The translations under genes and the position numbers were made by a program. A stretch of 64,000 bases of DNA from assembly GCF_000471905.2 (NCBI RefSeq), contig NW_006499364.1, positions 3,262,357-3,326,356 on the forward strand, read 5' to 3'. The DNA comes from Amborella trichopoda. Taxonomy: Eukaryota > Streptophyta > Magnoliopsida > Amborellales > Amborellaceae. Shown here piece after piece: positions 10,442-22,290 of the stretch (its first letter is position 1; each line of letters begins with the position of its first letter). Below the pieces are notes generated by a model. The model had not been told where the DNA came from. It saw nothing but the letters and a program-made list of their open reading frames with translations, and did no database searches.

Positions 10442-12776
10442 TGGTTATCAAATTTTGTGGGAAGTAACCCCTATGCGTTTATTTTATGATGGAAAAGACC
10501 TTGTTTTAATATCTATTTTAGTTTGGATGTTATTAGTCATTTTCTGAAGTATGCCAAAACTGTGAAATGGAATTCCAGGGAATTTACATACTTTTGTAAT
10601 GGACTTTTGACAAAGAAAATGACATCCAATTGGTCTCAAATCTCCACCCTCTTAAATTTCTATGAGTCTATGTTTAGTTTGGTGCATATGACTAGCTGAA
10701 ATTATTGATAGTTTGGAAGATATGATACGTTCTATGCATGTATGCAACTATTAGCAGACTGTGATAATTTTCAAGAATGTTACTTTTATTGTACTGAGAG
10801 TTTGACTAAGAAATTGAAGTGCAAATGACACAAAATTACCTCCATTAAAAAGACATGTGAGTTTAGTAAAATGTTCATTTTTTCCCACTATCGTAATTCT
10901 TTACGAAAATGAAGTTATATTTCAAATTAAGAGGGTATATCATTTTCAATTGTTTTCCTGGATTTTTCACTAATAGTACTGTGGTCACTGATTTTAACTA
11001 ATCAAATGAAGTTTATGTTTGACCAAACTATAGCCAATTGAAAGATCTTTGAATGGGCTAAACGTTTCTTGTAGAAATTATTTTGAAATTCGTCTTGTAT
11101 TGAAGGTTGCACTTTGTTTTATGACGATATGTCACTGTGGACAGATTTTATAAAACTCAGAATTTATGCCTGTATCAAAAAGGATCCGTTTTCTCCCAAA
11201 CCACTTCAATTTGAACGGTTAATGAGTAAGTTTAAAGTTACATGTTGAGCACTTTTTGGAATTTCTTTCTTATTATGAATTATTAAGTAAATTTTAAAGA
11301 CATGTCACTGCCTTCACTGCACAACAGATTTCAAATAAAATGTCTTCCCTCTTTTGAACTTTTGAGAGGCCAAAACATGGTCCAATTGTTTTCAAACTAC
11401 CTCGATTTGAAAGATAGGTGTGTCTAGTGTAAAATTGGATTTGGAACCGTTTACAAATTCCTATTTATGACCAGATGTCACGGCTTGAAATTGCAGTTGA
11501 ACATTGTTATTCTGTGATATGAACACTGTTATTATATGATATGGACACCGTTATTTTGTGAATCTGATACTGTTAAAATGTGATGTGCCACTACCAAAAT
11601 GTGATATTGCTGCTTATGTGTTATGTGAATGGGTACCTACTGTGTGAATGATGGTATTGTGCTACTTATATTTTATGTGAATGGGTACCTACTGTGTGAA
11701 TGATGGTACCGTGCTACTTATGTGTTATGTGAATGGGTACGTACTGTGTGAATGATGGTGTCGCGCTGCTTATGTGATATGTGAACGAGCACGTACTGTG
11801 TGAATGATGGTGCTGACAGTTAAGATCTTTTCCTAACTCCCCATGATTGAACAGGAGTCAGGATGTGAATGTGAATATTTGAGAGAGTCGCGCCCCCCAG
11901 ATCTATATATGTACTACGCAATGGGTCACCCTTTGGTAGGTGGATATTGTGATACTGTGACTATTATTTGATTACTTGAGATGTGAGATTAACTTGACAT
12001 ATATGATTACCTGAGTTATGTGACTGATCAGAGATAAGTGTTACGCCTAATGAATAGGTTTAGAGTGTGGGTTGTGTCTGTTGATTTGGTAGTGCTCTCT
12101 TGCTTGTGTGGATTTGTTGAAAACTCGATAGATTGCTTGTGATATCTTAGATCTTATATTGTGCCTGCTCTACCATGAAAAGCATCATCTTATAATTGTG
12201 ACATAATTGTGATGCATGACTCCTATTTTATGAGCATGGCTTAGAACCTTGATTTGTGATATGTGATAATATTCATAAGCAGGGAAGCATGATACTGTGA
12301 TCTACTTACTGGACCTTTTATCTCATTAGTTTGCTTCCACCTTTGAACATTAGCAGTTGCAGGTCGAGGACAGGAGGGCGGTGATCATGTTTGGTGGGCT
12401 GAAGCCTCGTGCTAGACTAGAAGATCTCCTTGTTTTTGTAAGTGTCACCTGGTCATTGGCCATTCTATGTTGTTTGTGAAGCTTTGAAAGTTTGTTAATA
12501 GGCTTTGGTGCCTCGGATGCATTGTAATATTCTGGATACTATAGTTATGACTGTTGGAGAATGCATATGGATATGAATGGTTTTAATTTATCTAGCTTTT
12601 GTTGTTGTTTCTTGTGGGAGTTTGTGCTTTTTCACGTGGTTTGCTTTGATTCCGTATTTATAACATGTGTTGATGCCACTTCCACCTTAGTGATGATGCA
12701 TGACCTCCGGTCACGATCCCGAACATTGTCACCCACCGATTGGGTATGGTAGGGATCAAGGGGTAGGGTCATGATA
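10442..12776 (+). repeat. 5' LTR of element H (approximate limits)
   Basis: The 3' limit is set by the PBS. The last bases ATGATA just before GTTA-TGGTATCAGAGC fit a decayed CA end. The 5' limit is uncertain: a TG occurs at 10442, right after the LTR G repeats. The middle part (11456-11940) matches 45040-45490. The TG-to-CA length of about 2.3 kb is plausible for a Tekay-type LTR. Confidence 0.55.
11605..11815 (+). repeat. 53-bp tandem repeat, four copies, in LTR H
   Basis: The core GTGAATGGGTACCTACTGTG recurs at about 11625, 11678, 11730 and 11782. Each is followed by TGAATGATGGT. The same array, also about four copies, occurs at 45190-45390. Confidence 0.85.
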
Positions 12777-12780
12777 GTTA

Positions 12781-12794
12781 TGGTATCAGAGCAT
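12781..12794 (+). other. Primer binding site, initiator tRNA-Met type (element H)
   Basis: TGGTATCAGAGCAT is the standard complement of the 3' end of plant initiator tRNA-Met used by many plant LTR retrotransposons. It lies a few bases after the LTR end and about 95 bases before the first gag ATG. Confidence 0.85.
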
Positions 12795-12887
12795 CCAGGA
12801 TAACATTCTTGGCCTGAGGAGTTTAGAAGTGTGTTTAGAATAGTTTTGGGTAGACTAGTAATTGAGTGCTTGTGTCGTAGGTTTAAG

Positions 12888-13735
12888 ATGCCGAGGACAC
12901 GGGCCAATAATGCAAGTTCTAGTAGTGAAAACATCGAGGCCCTCGGTGATTTTGTCAGGACCTTAGGGGCAATGACACAGATGATGAAGGAAGCATTACC
13001 AGCCCTATCCACCCCTACCCAGGATAGAATGATAGTATCATGATAGAGAGGTTTAAGAGGCTGGAACCTCCAACTTTCTTAGGGAAGGGAAGTGTAGAGA
13101 AAGCAAAGAGATGGCTAATACAAGTGGAAAATATTTTTAGAGTCATACAGTGCTCTGCTGTGCAGAAGTTGAGACTAGTTGCCTTCATGTTAGAAGGGGA
13201 TGTCAAACATTGGTGGCATTCGGTTCAGCAAGACTGGGAAGAGGATGAGATAATACTTATTTGGGAAGGAGTTTTAAAGGCCTTGAATGAAATTCCCTAA
13301 ATCAATAAAGGAAAGGAAGGAGGTTGAATTCATAGAACTACAACAAGGAAATATAACTGTTGATCAGTATGTTGCAACATTTTCATAGTTATCCTGATAC
13401 GCGCCGCATATCCTCAACATGGAGGCTAGAAAGATAAGAAGGTTTGAGAGAGTTTTGCAGCTCAATATCAGAGGGAGAGTTTTGTCGGCCAATCTTAAGG
13501 CCTTTTCTCGATTGATGGACTTGGCTAGGAAGGTGGAAAAGGACTCTGATAAATATCGACTAAGGAAAGAGAAGCGAAGGACTGGGCCTCTGCCCTCTAA
13601 GTGTCCATTAGAAAAGGGAAGTCGGAGGAATGGCAAGACCCAAAAGACCTCCCAGGGTGACGTCAAGTAGAGCTAGCTAATGTATTGCACCTCATGTAGG
13701 AAGCAGGGCCATGTGGCCTCTGAGTGTTGGCTGAA
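12888..13735 (+). pseudogene. Chromovirus gag remnant (element H)
   Basis: The ATG at 12888 opens a Ser/Asn-rich N-terminus (MPRTRANNASSSSE). The core follows after a stop, from 13040: FKRLEPPTFLGKG, then KRWLIQVENIFRVIQCS, then LEGDVKHWWHSVQQDW. This is the usual gag capsid pattern (PP-F-G, W, C/K, WW). A frameshift near 13295 and stops near 13390 interrupt it. The next frame (13419-13670) gives the helical and basic C-terminus. A zinc knuckle CTSCRKQGHVASEC (C-x2-C-x4-H-x4-C) is at about 13687-13728. Sequence homology ends at about 13740. The gene is dead. Confidence 0.75.
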
Positions 13736-13744
13736 GACCTGGAC

Positions 13745-14435
13745 AAAAAAATTATTTTGGGCGACACACCTTGTGTCGCCTAGCTTACAAGGGTGACACT
13801 AACCGAGTCGCCCGGGCAACCCGCTCTGTGTCACCTAAACTAGGAAATTTTTTATTTTGCTGAAAATTTGTAAATATGTTCTAGGAATCTCTGGAGTCTA
13901 CTCACAAAACTTCAGAGCACAATAAATTTTTTAAAAATATCAACAAACTATTTTACTTGATACAAGTCTGTCATATCTGACCTTCCCTGTTTTTCTAGTT
14001 ATTTTAATTTATTTCATCAAAAAAACTGTTTTTCTTGTTTCTTCAAGTTTACAGTAGTTTCATTGCAAAAAAATAAATTATAAAAAAATAATAATAATCA
14101 TATTGTTTTTTTTTTTTTTTTGACCAACACATCTGGCGTCACCTCGCTTACAAGGGCGACACGCCTTGTGTCGCACAAACTAAAAAGTATCAGATTGCTC
14201 TAAAACTATGCAGGTCTCTTCCATATATTCTTAGCTGCATGCTCACAAAATTTTAGCTTAAAATAAAATTTTTAAAAAATACCAAAACAATATTTTTCTT
14301 CAGGTAGGTTTGCTTTATTTTTTACTTTCTGATTTCATTCTAGTTAGTTAATTCCTATTTTCCCTTGTTTCATCATGCTTATTTTAGTTGTTTTTCATCA
14401 AATATAAAAGGAATATATATATATATATATATATA
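13745..14435 (+). repeat. Possible 5' LTR remnant of B: duplicated segment with GGCGACAC palindromes, plus (AT)n
   Basis: Two related segments start with GCGACACACCTTGTGTCGCC (about 13767) and GGCGACACGCCTTGTGTCGC (about 14155) and are followed by similar AT-rich sequence, an imperfect duplication of about 385 bp. A T-rich run lies at about 14105-14121 and an AT microsatellite at 14412-14436. Similar palindromes occur in B's 3' LTR (43990-44220). Confidence 0.4.
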
Positions 14436-14436
14436 T

Positions 14437-15054
14437 CAACAATTGATTGAGGGTTGCTTGCACCCTCTCTGAACCATGTCCCGCTCAAGTCATCCTCGAC
14501 TCGGGTCACGCTCGACTTAGCACGAACTATGCCTGGTTTCACTGCTTTGACACATTCCTAGGGGTTCCTCGCTTCTCCATCTATATTGTGGCTTGAGCGA
14601 GTATCACCTCGAAGCGTGCATCTTTAAGCGGGATCAGCACGGAGCGCTCACTTATTTTCTTCCTTATTGTGTACCTATGTGCTGGACTTTATTTTCATTT
14701 TTCCTGCTTCTTTATACACTCTAGCACAAACTTACTGGGAATCCCAGAAAGAAAATGTTTCCAAAACCCCAAAATCCGCATAAACGGCATGAGGGGAACC
14801 TAGCATTGAGAGTCGAGGCTGATAGGATTCACGTAAGTTTAACTATAAGCCCCTCCGTATTCCTTTGGCTCAAAGCAACTCCGTGTATAGTAGGACCTGG
14901 TGAACGTCCTATAACAGGAGGCTAGGACCTATGTGGGGACCTATATCAGCCTAGCTGCATTTCAATAGTTAGGAACCCACTCACAAACCAAGCCTACCCA
15001 TAATCAGACTAGGTCAAATGTTTTTGTGTGCTTCCTTGACTGATCGATTAATCT
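14437..15054. other. Unassigned AT/GC-mixed stretch, probably element B leader or LTR
   Basis: I see no gene, PBS or family match here. The sequence has a C/G-rich patch at 14470-14640 containing CTCGACTCGGGTCACGCTCG. No tRNA-like primer site could be recognised between here and the gag of B. Confidence 0.3.
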
Positions 15055-15660
15055 TAGATCCAGTTCGGACCCGCATTTTGTCCGAGATGAAGCTTCTGGG
15101 TCCATGTTCAGGCTTATACCCAGCCTAGCCCAGGTCCAAACGTAGGCCCCATCTTGGTCCAAGCCGAAGGCTTGTTCCTAGCTCATCTTTGATCCAGTCC
15201 AAGTCCACACCTGGTGTGATCATTAAAACTCTCTGGGTCCAAGTCCAGGCTTGTACCCAGCGTAGCCCAAGTCCAAACCAGGTTCACATCCAGGTCGGAA
15301 ACTAGGCCCCCTCTTAGTCCGAGCCGAAAGCTCGTTCCTGGCTCATCTTTCATCCATTCCAAGTCCGCACTTGGTCTGATCATTAATACGCTCTGGGTCC
15401 AAGTCCAGGCTTGTACCCAACCTAGCCTAGGTCTGGACCAGGTTCACACCCAGGTCCTAACCTCGGCCCCCTCTTGGTCTGAGCCGAAGGCTCGTTTCTA
15501 GTTCAATCTTGATTCAGTCTGGGTCCGCACCCCGTCTCACCCTTTAAAACCGTCTAGGTCCAAGCCCAGGTTTGTACCCAGCTCGGTCCAGGTCCGAACC
15601 AAGCTCACACCCTGGTCTGAACCTAGACCAACCCTTGGTTCGAGATGAGACTCGTGCACC
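15055..15660 (+). repeat. 160-bp tandem repeat, nearly four copies
   Basis: Landmarks recur at constant spacing. GAGCCGAAGGCTCGTT-type sequence is at 15161, 15322 and 15482. TGGGTCCAAGTCCAGGCTTG-type sequence is at about 15089, 15233, 15394 and 15552. The steps are about 160 bases in both cases. It lies between the putative leader and the gag of element B. Confidence 0.8.
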
Positions 15661-16202
15661 ATCTAGTCTAGATCTTAGTCTAGGTTCTAGCATAGGTCTA
15701 GGCAATGAGTTGTCTCTAAAGCTAGACTAGACTTACCTTAGTTTTGAACCAAAATCGATTGAGTTTAGCAAGTCTAGGTTCCAGTCTAGTCTTAGCCTAG
15801 ATCTTAGTCAAAGTTTTGCCCTTAAAGTCAGAACTAGGTCTGCCCTAGGTCGTCGAGTCTAGATATTACCTAAGTTTAGATTCTAAAACCCCGCCAAAAT
15901 CATTCACCATGTCGGTCACTCAAGGCGACTATGATGATCACTCCACGGCTGACTCTAAGTCGAACCTGCCTAAACCTAGGGACCACTATGCTACAATCCC
16001 TTGAAACTATCAACATACCTCAGGCCTATCAATTATCCAACACCCAGGTCTTTAGTTAGAGACAGAGTCCCAAGCATCCACTCCTGATCTTGAAATTGGT
16101 GTGATCCGAAAGGCTAGTTCAGCCCGAATGACTCTGAATAGTCAAGGGGTCCGACCTGGAGTCGTCCTATAGGGGAATTTAGGGAACCAAAGTTGAAGTC
16201 GA

Positions 16203-17631
16203 GTGAGGGAAGAAATCCATGCAGCGTCTAACATCAATTCCTGTAACTCGAACCCAAATAAGGTTGAGGTCCAGCGATCTCAAGACCAAGACCCACCTAG
16301 GTCTATGGTATGCAACCCTACCCCGAGTCACCGTAGTACAACTTATGATGTCTTGAAAACTGTACGAGGTAGAAGTGTCGACCCAAACCGACCCCTAAGA
16401 GAGACAAGTGTCCAAGCTGCTCTCAAAAGTCTAGTTGACCTCGGATACACTGTTCTTTCCCCATCTTCCAAGTAAAGCTAAACCAACTTAGTGGTATAGG
16501 TCAACCCTTAGCACAACCGAGGCAGTCGATTCTTCAATCGGTCCCTCTAGTTCATCCGGTCCAACTAACCGTGCAATTTTTGCAGTTGGTGGCGACACCC
16601 ATGTTTCTAGAATTTAGAAACATGTTTAACAGGAAGAGCGATCCAGATGCTCACGTCAAAGCGTATCTCCTCTGTGTGAGAGCTTTGCGAGACATGCCTA
16701 ACGAACTGAAAGCCATATTTTTGAAAACATTGACTGATGAGGCCTTGAACTGGCATAGGAGAATAATGTCCGCTCAACCACACATCACTCCAAACAAAAT
16801 GTTCAACCTATTCGTCTATCACTACTGCCGGTCGACACTAAGATCTCTCTCCCTAGGCGAGCTCAGTGCAATGAAGCAAAATGAAGGAGAATCCTTCGAG
16901 GATTTCATTCGTCGATTCCATGAGGCAAAAATTCGAGTCATAGAATACCCACTGACAGACCCAGCCAAAATCTTCATGGCCTTAGAGAACATTGCTCCTG
17001 AATACAGGGCCTTTTTGAGCCAAGGCCTTATCCCCCACTTCTTTAACTCCATGATCGAGCGGGTTGCATGATAGGAAAGAGCAAGAGGGACACCCCTCAA
17101 CACGAGGCCAGACAACAAACCAATACCGACTCCCCAAAAAAAGAGCAAACTAATAACAAGGGGAAGGCTTCCAGTCAAGTTAACGAGATTGTCGTTAATG
17201 GACCGGCTCAAGGTTCAGCCACTTAGCAAAACAATTAGAACCAAAATTGAAGGGATCCGCTTAGAGCCAAAGCTCGAAATAATAACGAAAGGAAAAAGGA
17301 TGATTTCACTCCTCCCAAAGACCAATTGAAAAAAGTGTTGGAATTACTCCTAGCAAGAAACATGGTTTTTCTACCGCCACCATCTGAACCACCATTCCAA
17401 GTCACGAACAAGAGCAGGTGGTGCAAATGGCATCAAAACCATGCACATGATACCCAAAACTGCATATATTTGAAACGAGTAATTCAGGGATTAATCAATA
17501 AGGGGGACATCATTGTCACACTTAGAAATCAACCCATTGAAGAGCCCAATCAAAAGATGGGTATCTTTACAAATCCTCTCCCTAAAAATATGGTCACAAC
17601 GATCGAAAAGCCTGAAGCTCAAGACAACTAA
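16203..17631 (+). pseudogene. Gag of element B (Tat-lineage)
   Basis: A short N-terminal frame (16203-16475) precedes the capsid core (16571-17071). The core has DPDAHVKAYLLCVRAL, then LKTLTDEALNWHRRI, then GELSAMKQNEGESFEDFIRR and YPLTDPAKIFMALENI. This is the retrotransposon-gag pattern of Tat and Athila elements, with W in ALNW and the QxxxESFxDFxxRF block. After a stop and a frameshift a third frame (17326-17631) has ELLLARNMVFLPPP and the zinc-binding-like WCKWHQNHAHDTQNC, standard for Tat gag. Protease follows downstream. At least two stops disable it. Confidence 0.75.
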
Positions 17632-18370
17632 AAAGAAAATATTGTCATTCACATGGTTGTGAGTGGAGACGAAGAAGAAGATCCCAGTCAATTCATATTG
17701 GCTTACGATCATCATTTTTGAGAACCTCAAAAAGATCTATTAGATCTTCTAAGAAGAAGCCCTTCATCTCCAAACCTCAGCAACCTTCCCAAGTGGGACA
17801 AATATGATGAAGATGACACACTAGAAATCGATATGATCAAGACTAATGAAAATGCGTCATCTTCAAAACATGGGGCTAACACCCTAAAGTCTCCCAATAC
17901 TCTTGTAAGGGCCGACCCTATCGAGCTTCAGGCTGGCGAGGTTGATTTCTTAACCCCGAAGAGGCCAACTTTTCAAACCCATTCAACTGATGGTCGACAC
18001 GCTTGATGAAAAGATGGGAAACTCCTCAAGAGCTAGACAACCAATAGGGGTTGTAGATCCCGATCCGAACAAGGAAATTCAGGGATCTACAACCACTTAC
18101 GATCTATAGACTCATCTCGGGAAGATTCAAGCTCAAATCTCCATCTGAGAGCTACTCGCCATCTCACCAGCGCATCGGGCCCAGATGGAAAGGGTTCTTA
18201 CCAAGACACACATCCCGAGCAACACATAGCTGAATGAGTTGTGCGGTATGATCAACCAACTAATGGCCACCAATGCCAATCGTGTTCAAGAATGATGACA
18301 TCCCTGCCAGCTTCAACCGCTTTCATGTCCAACCTCTGCACATCAATGTATTCAGCAAGGATATGAAATA
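17632..18370 (+). other. Gag-to-protease linker of element B
   Basis: The stretch has many stops in all frames. Residual short frames are acidic, for example KYDEDDTLEIDMIKTNE-like at 17805-17850. It lies where Tat elements have a variable linker. I see no separate gene. Confidence 0.35.
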
Positions 18371-19404
18371 CTGAGAGTGCCTTTTGATAATGGGGCATCC
18401 CTAAACATATGCCTTATGAAAACAATGAAGCAGATAGGCAACAACCTGGATGACTTCGAGCCGTGTCAACTAACTATCACTGCATACGACAAGACCAAGA
18501 GTCAAGCTGAAGGCATATTACCTCTCACACTTAAGATCGGTCCAGTCGTCCAAGTGATAAAGTTTTATGTCTTAGACATAAAACCTTCATTTAACATGAA
18601 TATAGGAAGATCATGGCTACACGAAAACCTCGTGGTCGCTTCTATGCTCCATTAATGCCTCAAATTTCCAATGAAAAATGGCGTCGTGAAGGTATGCACT
18701 GACCCCCCTGCTTTTCTCAATCCTAGAATATATAATGGAAAGCTAGCCGTAGGGGTCGAGCTTGGAGAAATCCCACTCACTCCCATCGAGCAAGCTGATT
18801 GTGCCACCTTGTGCCTAGAGGCTAGCGACCCTGTTCCTCAAATTTTGCAAACTCTCGCATCGATGAAGGATATTGTCTAATGTCAAGAACGATACGGTTT
18901 CAGATCCCTCAAAGCTTGGCACATGCTCCTCTCCTAAGGGGTCCAACCAGGCAAACGTTTGAGAGTCAAGGGCAAGGCGTAACAGAGGCAATTTCTGAAT
19001 CACCTCAAGCCAAAACTGAAAATGGGGATCAAAGAGGACTCGGGTGTTCTCTCACTTTATTTCAAAGCCAGATGAAGCCTTCAAGCTATCCAGGCTTTGT
19101 ATACGGAGGCATTCAAAGCCTTGATCTTCTCGATGTTTGTCCTTCAAAATGGCCAAAGGTGATCCTTGATTCTCCAATAGGGAATAACTCTTCTTCCACA
19201 TCTCAGCACAAACAAGAACTAAGAATTGAAGACCTTTTCGTTGGCCTGGATTTGAAGGTTTACACAATCGACTCTAACACAGCCAAACATACTCATATAC
19301 CTATCCAAACCCACAAACAGAATTGGTCGATCACTTCTCTATCTCGAGAAATGCTTGAAGCAGATCAACGGCACCTTCAAGTCCTAGTGCCAAAAAATGG
19401 ATAG
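18371..19404 (+). pseudogene. Aspartic protease and pre-RT linker of element B
   Basis: The frame from 18377 opens with PFDNGASLNICLMKTMKQIG, the Tat protease active site in its DNG form. Then come EGILPLTLKIGPVVQVIKFYVLDI and NIGRSWLHEN. Together these give the flap and the C-terminal GRxWLHxxxxVxSxLH motif of this protease family. A stop at 18655 follows ASMLH. Two further frames (18671-18880 and 18880-19404) continue the linker towards RT. The enzyme would process the Gag-Pol polyprotein. RT itself is 17 kb away because element A is inserted. Confidence 0.7.
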
Positions 19405-19589
19405 GCGCAGGGTGGCCATCTAACCACCCTACGCATCCGGTCCCCAACATTTCCCTCGCCAGTACCGTAAGGGACACTTCTTGCAACATTTCAAAAATAG
19501 TGGAAAATTCAAAACATGATAAAACTTATAATAATGAAAAAGAATTTTAAAAAACGACGCTCACTTCAAATAGCCCAATAACGGTGCAT

Positions 19590-20066
19590 NNNNNNNNNNN
19601 NNNNNNNNNNNNNNNNNNNNNNNNNNNNNNNNNNNNNNNNNNNNNNNNNNNNNNNNNNNNNNNNNNNNNNNNNNNNNNNNNNNNNNNNNNNNNNNNNNNN
19701 NNNNNNNNNNNNNNNNNNNNNNNNNNNNNNNNNNNNNNNNNNNNNNNNNNNNNNNNNNNNNNNNNNNNNNNNNNNNNNNNNNNNNNNNNNNNNNNNNNNN
19801 NNNNNNNNNNNNNNNNNNNNNNNNNNNNNNNNNNNNNNNNNNNNNNNNNNNNNNNNNNNNNNNNNNNNNNNNNNNNNNNNNNNNNNNNNNNNNNNNNNNN
19901 NNNNNNNNNNNNNNNNNNNNNNNNNNNNNNNNNNNNNNNNNNNNNNNNNNNNNNNNNNNNNNNNNNNNNNNNNNNNNNNNNNNNNNNNNNNNNNNNNNNN
20001 NNNNNNNNNNNNNNNNNNNNNNNNNNNNNNNNNNNNNNNNNNNNNNNNNNNNNNNNNNNNNNNNNN
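19590..20066. other. Assembly gap (477 N)
   Basis: All bases are N. Nothing can be said about content. The gap falls just before the start of element A, inside element B. Frames spanning it are meaningless. Confidence 1.
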
Positions 20067-20075
20067 AACTTACTT

Positions 20076-20080
20076 CCCAT
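20076..20080. repeat. Left target-site duplication of element A (CCCAT)
   Basis: CCCAT immediately precedes the LTR start at 20081 and is repeated exactly at 37213-37217 after the 3' LTR. A 5-bp duplication is the norm for Ty3/gypsy integrases. Confidence 0.85.
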
Positions 20081-21370
20081 TATTTGAACGTATTTTTTAG
20101 CACCTTGGTCCCTGTTAGGAAGCAAGTCAATAAAGCCTACACAACAGTGAAAATTCCTGATAGTCTCAGAATTTCCCTAGAATAGCTCACGATCTTCATC
20201 AACACTTCAAAAAACCACTTGCCTTGTTTGATTACAATCAGACATGTCTAAGACGATGAACACAAAGAAACAATTTCAGTGAAATCGGTCTCTAGCACCC
20301 TAAAATGGACCTAACAACTAAAGTTATACTTTTGGTGTGTCAAACAGCTGTGGGACCACCACCATTGGATCCGACACACTTGAGAACCCCTATGAGTCAA
20401 GTTTTAGACTAATCAAGCACTCTAAGACAAACTTATGGGTAAAAGACTAAAAAAAGGTTGGCCGCACACTCTTCCTGTGTGGCCTCACTGCACCAAAACA
20501 CAATTAAAGGTGGTTGTTTTCACAGTCACAGGAAGTCACTTTCGGGGCCCATATCTCACTCATTCCAAGTTAGATTGCTCCCAAATTTGGTGAGTGTGTT
20601 CGTCTCATCAAGATAAACAATTTAATATGTGGTACGCCCCATGATGACACCCGAGCAAAGAGAAAAAGTAATTGAAAGTCGCTGATTCATGAAGGAAGTG
20701 GCAGAAAATTCAGCAGCAGCACGCCTCGTTCACATAGCCAGATCACGACGCTCGCATACCAGATTGACAAGAAACCAATTGCAATATGTGCATGAGGTCC
20801 GGGGCTATCTTTGATCTGAACCTCATGTATGATGAGCAGTTGGATTTCACACACGAAGGCATCAAAATTGCTGTTAAGTTTTGCCACCAGATTTCAAGAT
20901 TCCGACAAAAAACGCAAGACGACAAAATCTTCATCTGGACAAAAAATCACGCTACATCTGTTACAACGTGATCGCGATGGAATGCCCAATGTGATTCAAT
21001 GAAGAAATCATGAAGAAACATCAAAGAACGAGCACACAATTGATCTGAAGGTTTCAAGATTCCTCAAATATTTAAATCTCATGATCATGGCTCAAAAGCG
21101 TGATTCATGGCTTGAAGTCGATATCAAAATAATCGTCATGACGAGCCTTAAAAGATCCAACGGGCATCATAATGACGTCGAGTCATCCATAAAAGGTCAC
21201 ACAAGTTCTCTAGCAGTAGCAGGGACTATTTTGAAATTCTACACATTGTTAAGCAGGGGCAAAACAGTCCTTTTGCACCCATTTTTAGAATTTCTTTAAC
21301 TTCAATTAAATTGTAACTATCTTTAAGTCTAGCTAGTTTTTTAGCATACACTCATTTTTTAGCCCAATCT

Positions 21371-21378
21371 TATATAAA
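21371..21378 (+). promoter_or_regulatory. Putative TATA box of the 5' LTR of A
   Basis: TATATAAA is followed by ACATGCAAAGCTAAATT, which is conserved in the 3' LTR (35531). Transcription would start about 30 bases on, so the downstream pyrimidine tract and hairpin array would be part of the RNA. Confidence 0.6.
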
Positions 21379-21884
21379 CATGCAAAGCTAAATTATAAGG
21401 AGCCTTCGATTCATTTTGGAATGATTTAAAAAAATTTCCATTCCTGCTTGAGTTTGTTAGTACATCATGGAGAGGGAGAGAGGAGAGAGAAGAAAAGGGT
21501 GAGTACCCTTCCGACAGGTAATTTTCTCTCTCCTTCACACTTTCTCTCTCCTCCCCTCTTTCTCTCTCCTTCTCTCTTCTCATCTTTATCTCTTTCTCTC
21601 TCCTCTTATTTTTCTCTCCCCTCTTTCTCTCTCGCCCTCTTTCTCTCTCCTCCCCTCTTTCTCTCTCCCCCTCGTTCTCTCTCTTCCTCTCTTCTCATCT
21701 TTATCTCTTTCTCTCTACTCCCCTCTTTCTCCTCTCTCTCGCTCATCCTCTCTTCTCATCTTTATCTCTCTCTTCTTCTTGTCTCTATCTTTTTCTCTTT
21801 CATCCTCTCTTCTTGTTTATATCTCTTTCTCTCTCTTATCCTCTCTTCTCCCTTTTATCCCTTTTGTCTCTCTTCTCTTTTGTC

Positions 21885-22290
21885 TGTCAGTGAGCCTAGC
21901 ACCGACTGGTTTCTATCCCTTTTCTCTGTCATCTTTTGTCAGTGGATGCGACCCAATGTTGATAGGTTTTCTCTCTCTTCTTCTGTCAGTCGACAAGACC
22001 TAGCAACTACTGGTTTCCTCTCTTTTTTTCTATCAGTCAACGAGACCTAGCGTTGGTTGCTTTTCTCTCTCTTCTTCTATCAATTGGTGAGACCTAGCGT
22101 CGACTGATTTTCTCTCTCTTCTTCTGTTAGTCGATGAGTCCAGCACTAACTAATTTTCTCTCTCTAATTTTGTTAGTCGGTGAGGCCCAGCAATGACTAG
22201 ATTTCTCTCTCCTCTACTATCAGTTGGTGAACCCTAGCACTGATTGTGTTTTCTCTCTCTTCCTTCTAAACACAGTCGGTAATGCTTAAC
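21885..22290 (+). repeat. Hairpin-unit tandem array in the 5' LTR of A
   Basis: About eight units of about 47-55 bases carry GTCAGTCGACAAGACCTAGC or similar, followed by ACTGGTTTTCTCTC or similar. The arms are eroded in most units here. Confidence 0.8.

Larger units (their letters stand above)
10436..13740 (+). mobile_element. Element H: chromovirus (Tekay/Del-like Ty3/gypsy), 5' part
   Basis: An LTR (about 10442-12776) is followed by an initiator tRNA-Met PBS (12781) and a broken gag ending at a zinc knuckle (about 13690-13735). Sequence then changes abruptly and no pol follows. A second piece of this LTR family lies at 45025-45498 on the far side of element B, so H may have been split by B. 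Confidence 0.65.
13741..20080 (+). mobile_element. Element B, left part (Tat-lineage, interrupted by element A)
   Basis: It contains gag (16203-17631) and protease (about 18371-18880), and ends at the CCCAT target site of A at 20076-20080. Its polymerase resumes at 37213. The 5' LTR is not clearly delimited. The segment 13745-14175 carries palindromic GGCGACAC motifs also found in B's 3' LTR and may be an LTR remnant. The left limit is therefore tentative. Confidence 0.6.

Noticed and set aside
12781-12794. TGGTATCAGAGC as part of a tRNA gene
   Set aside because: It is the complement of a tRNA 3' end and lies next to an LTR end, so it is a primer binding site. No cloverleaf is present around it or around 61154-61167.
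12888-13735. Ty1/copia gag, because copia elements also use tRNA-Met
   Set aside because: The capsid pattern (FKRLEPPTFLGKG, WLIQVENIF, HWWHSV) is that of Ty3/gypsy chromoviruses.
19547-20125. Open frames across the run of N
   Set aside because: They exist only because N has no stop codons.
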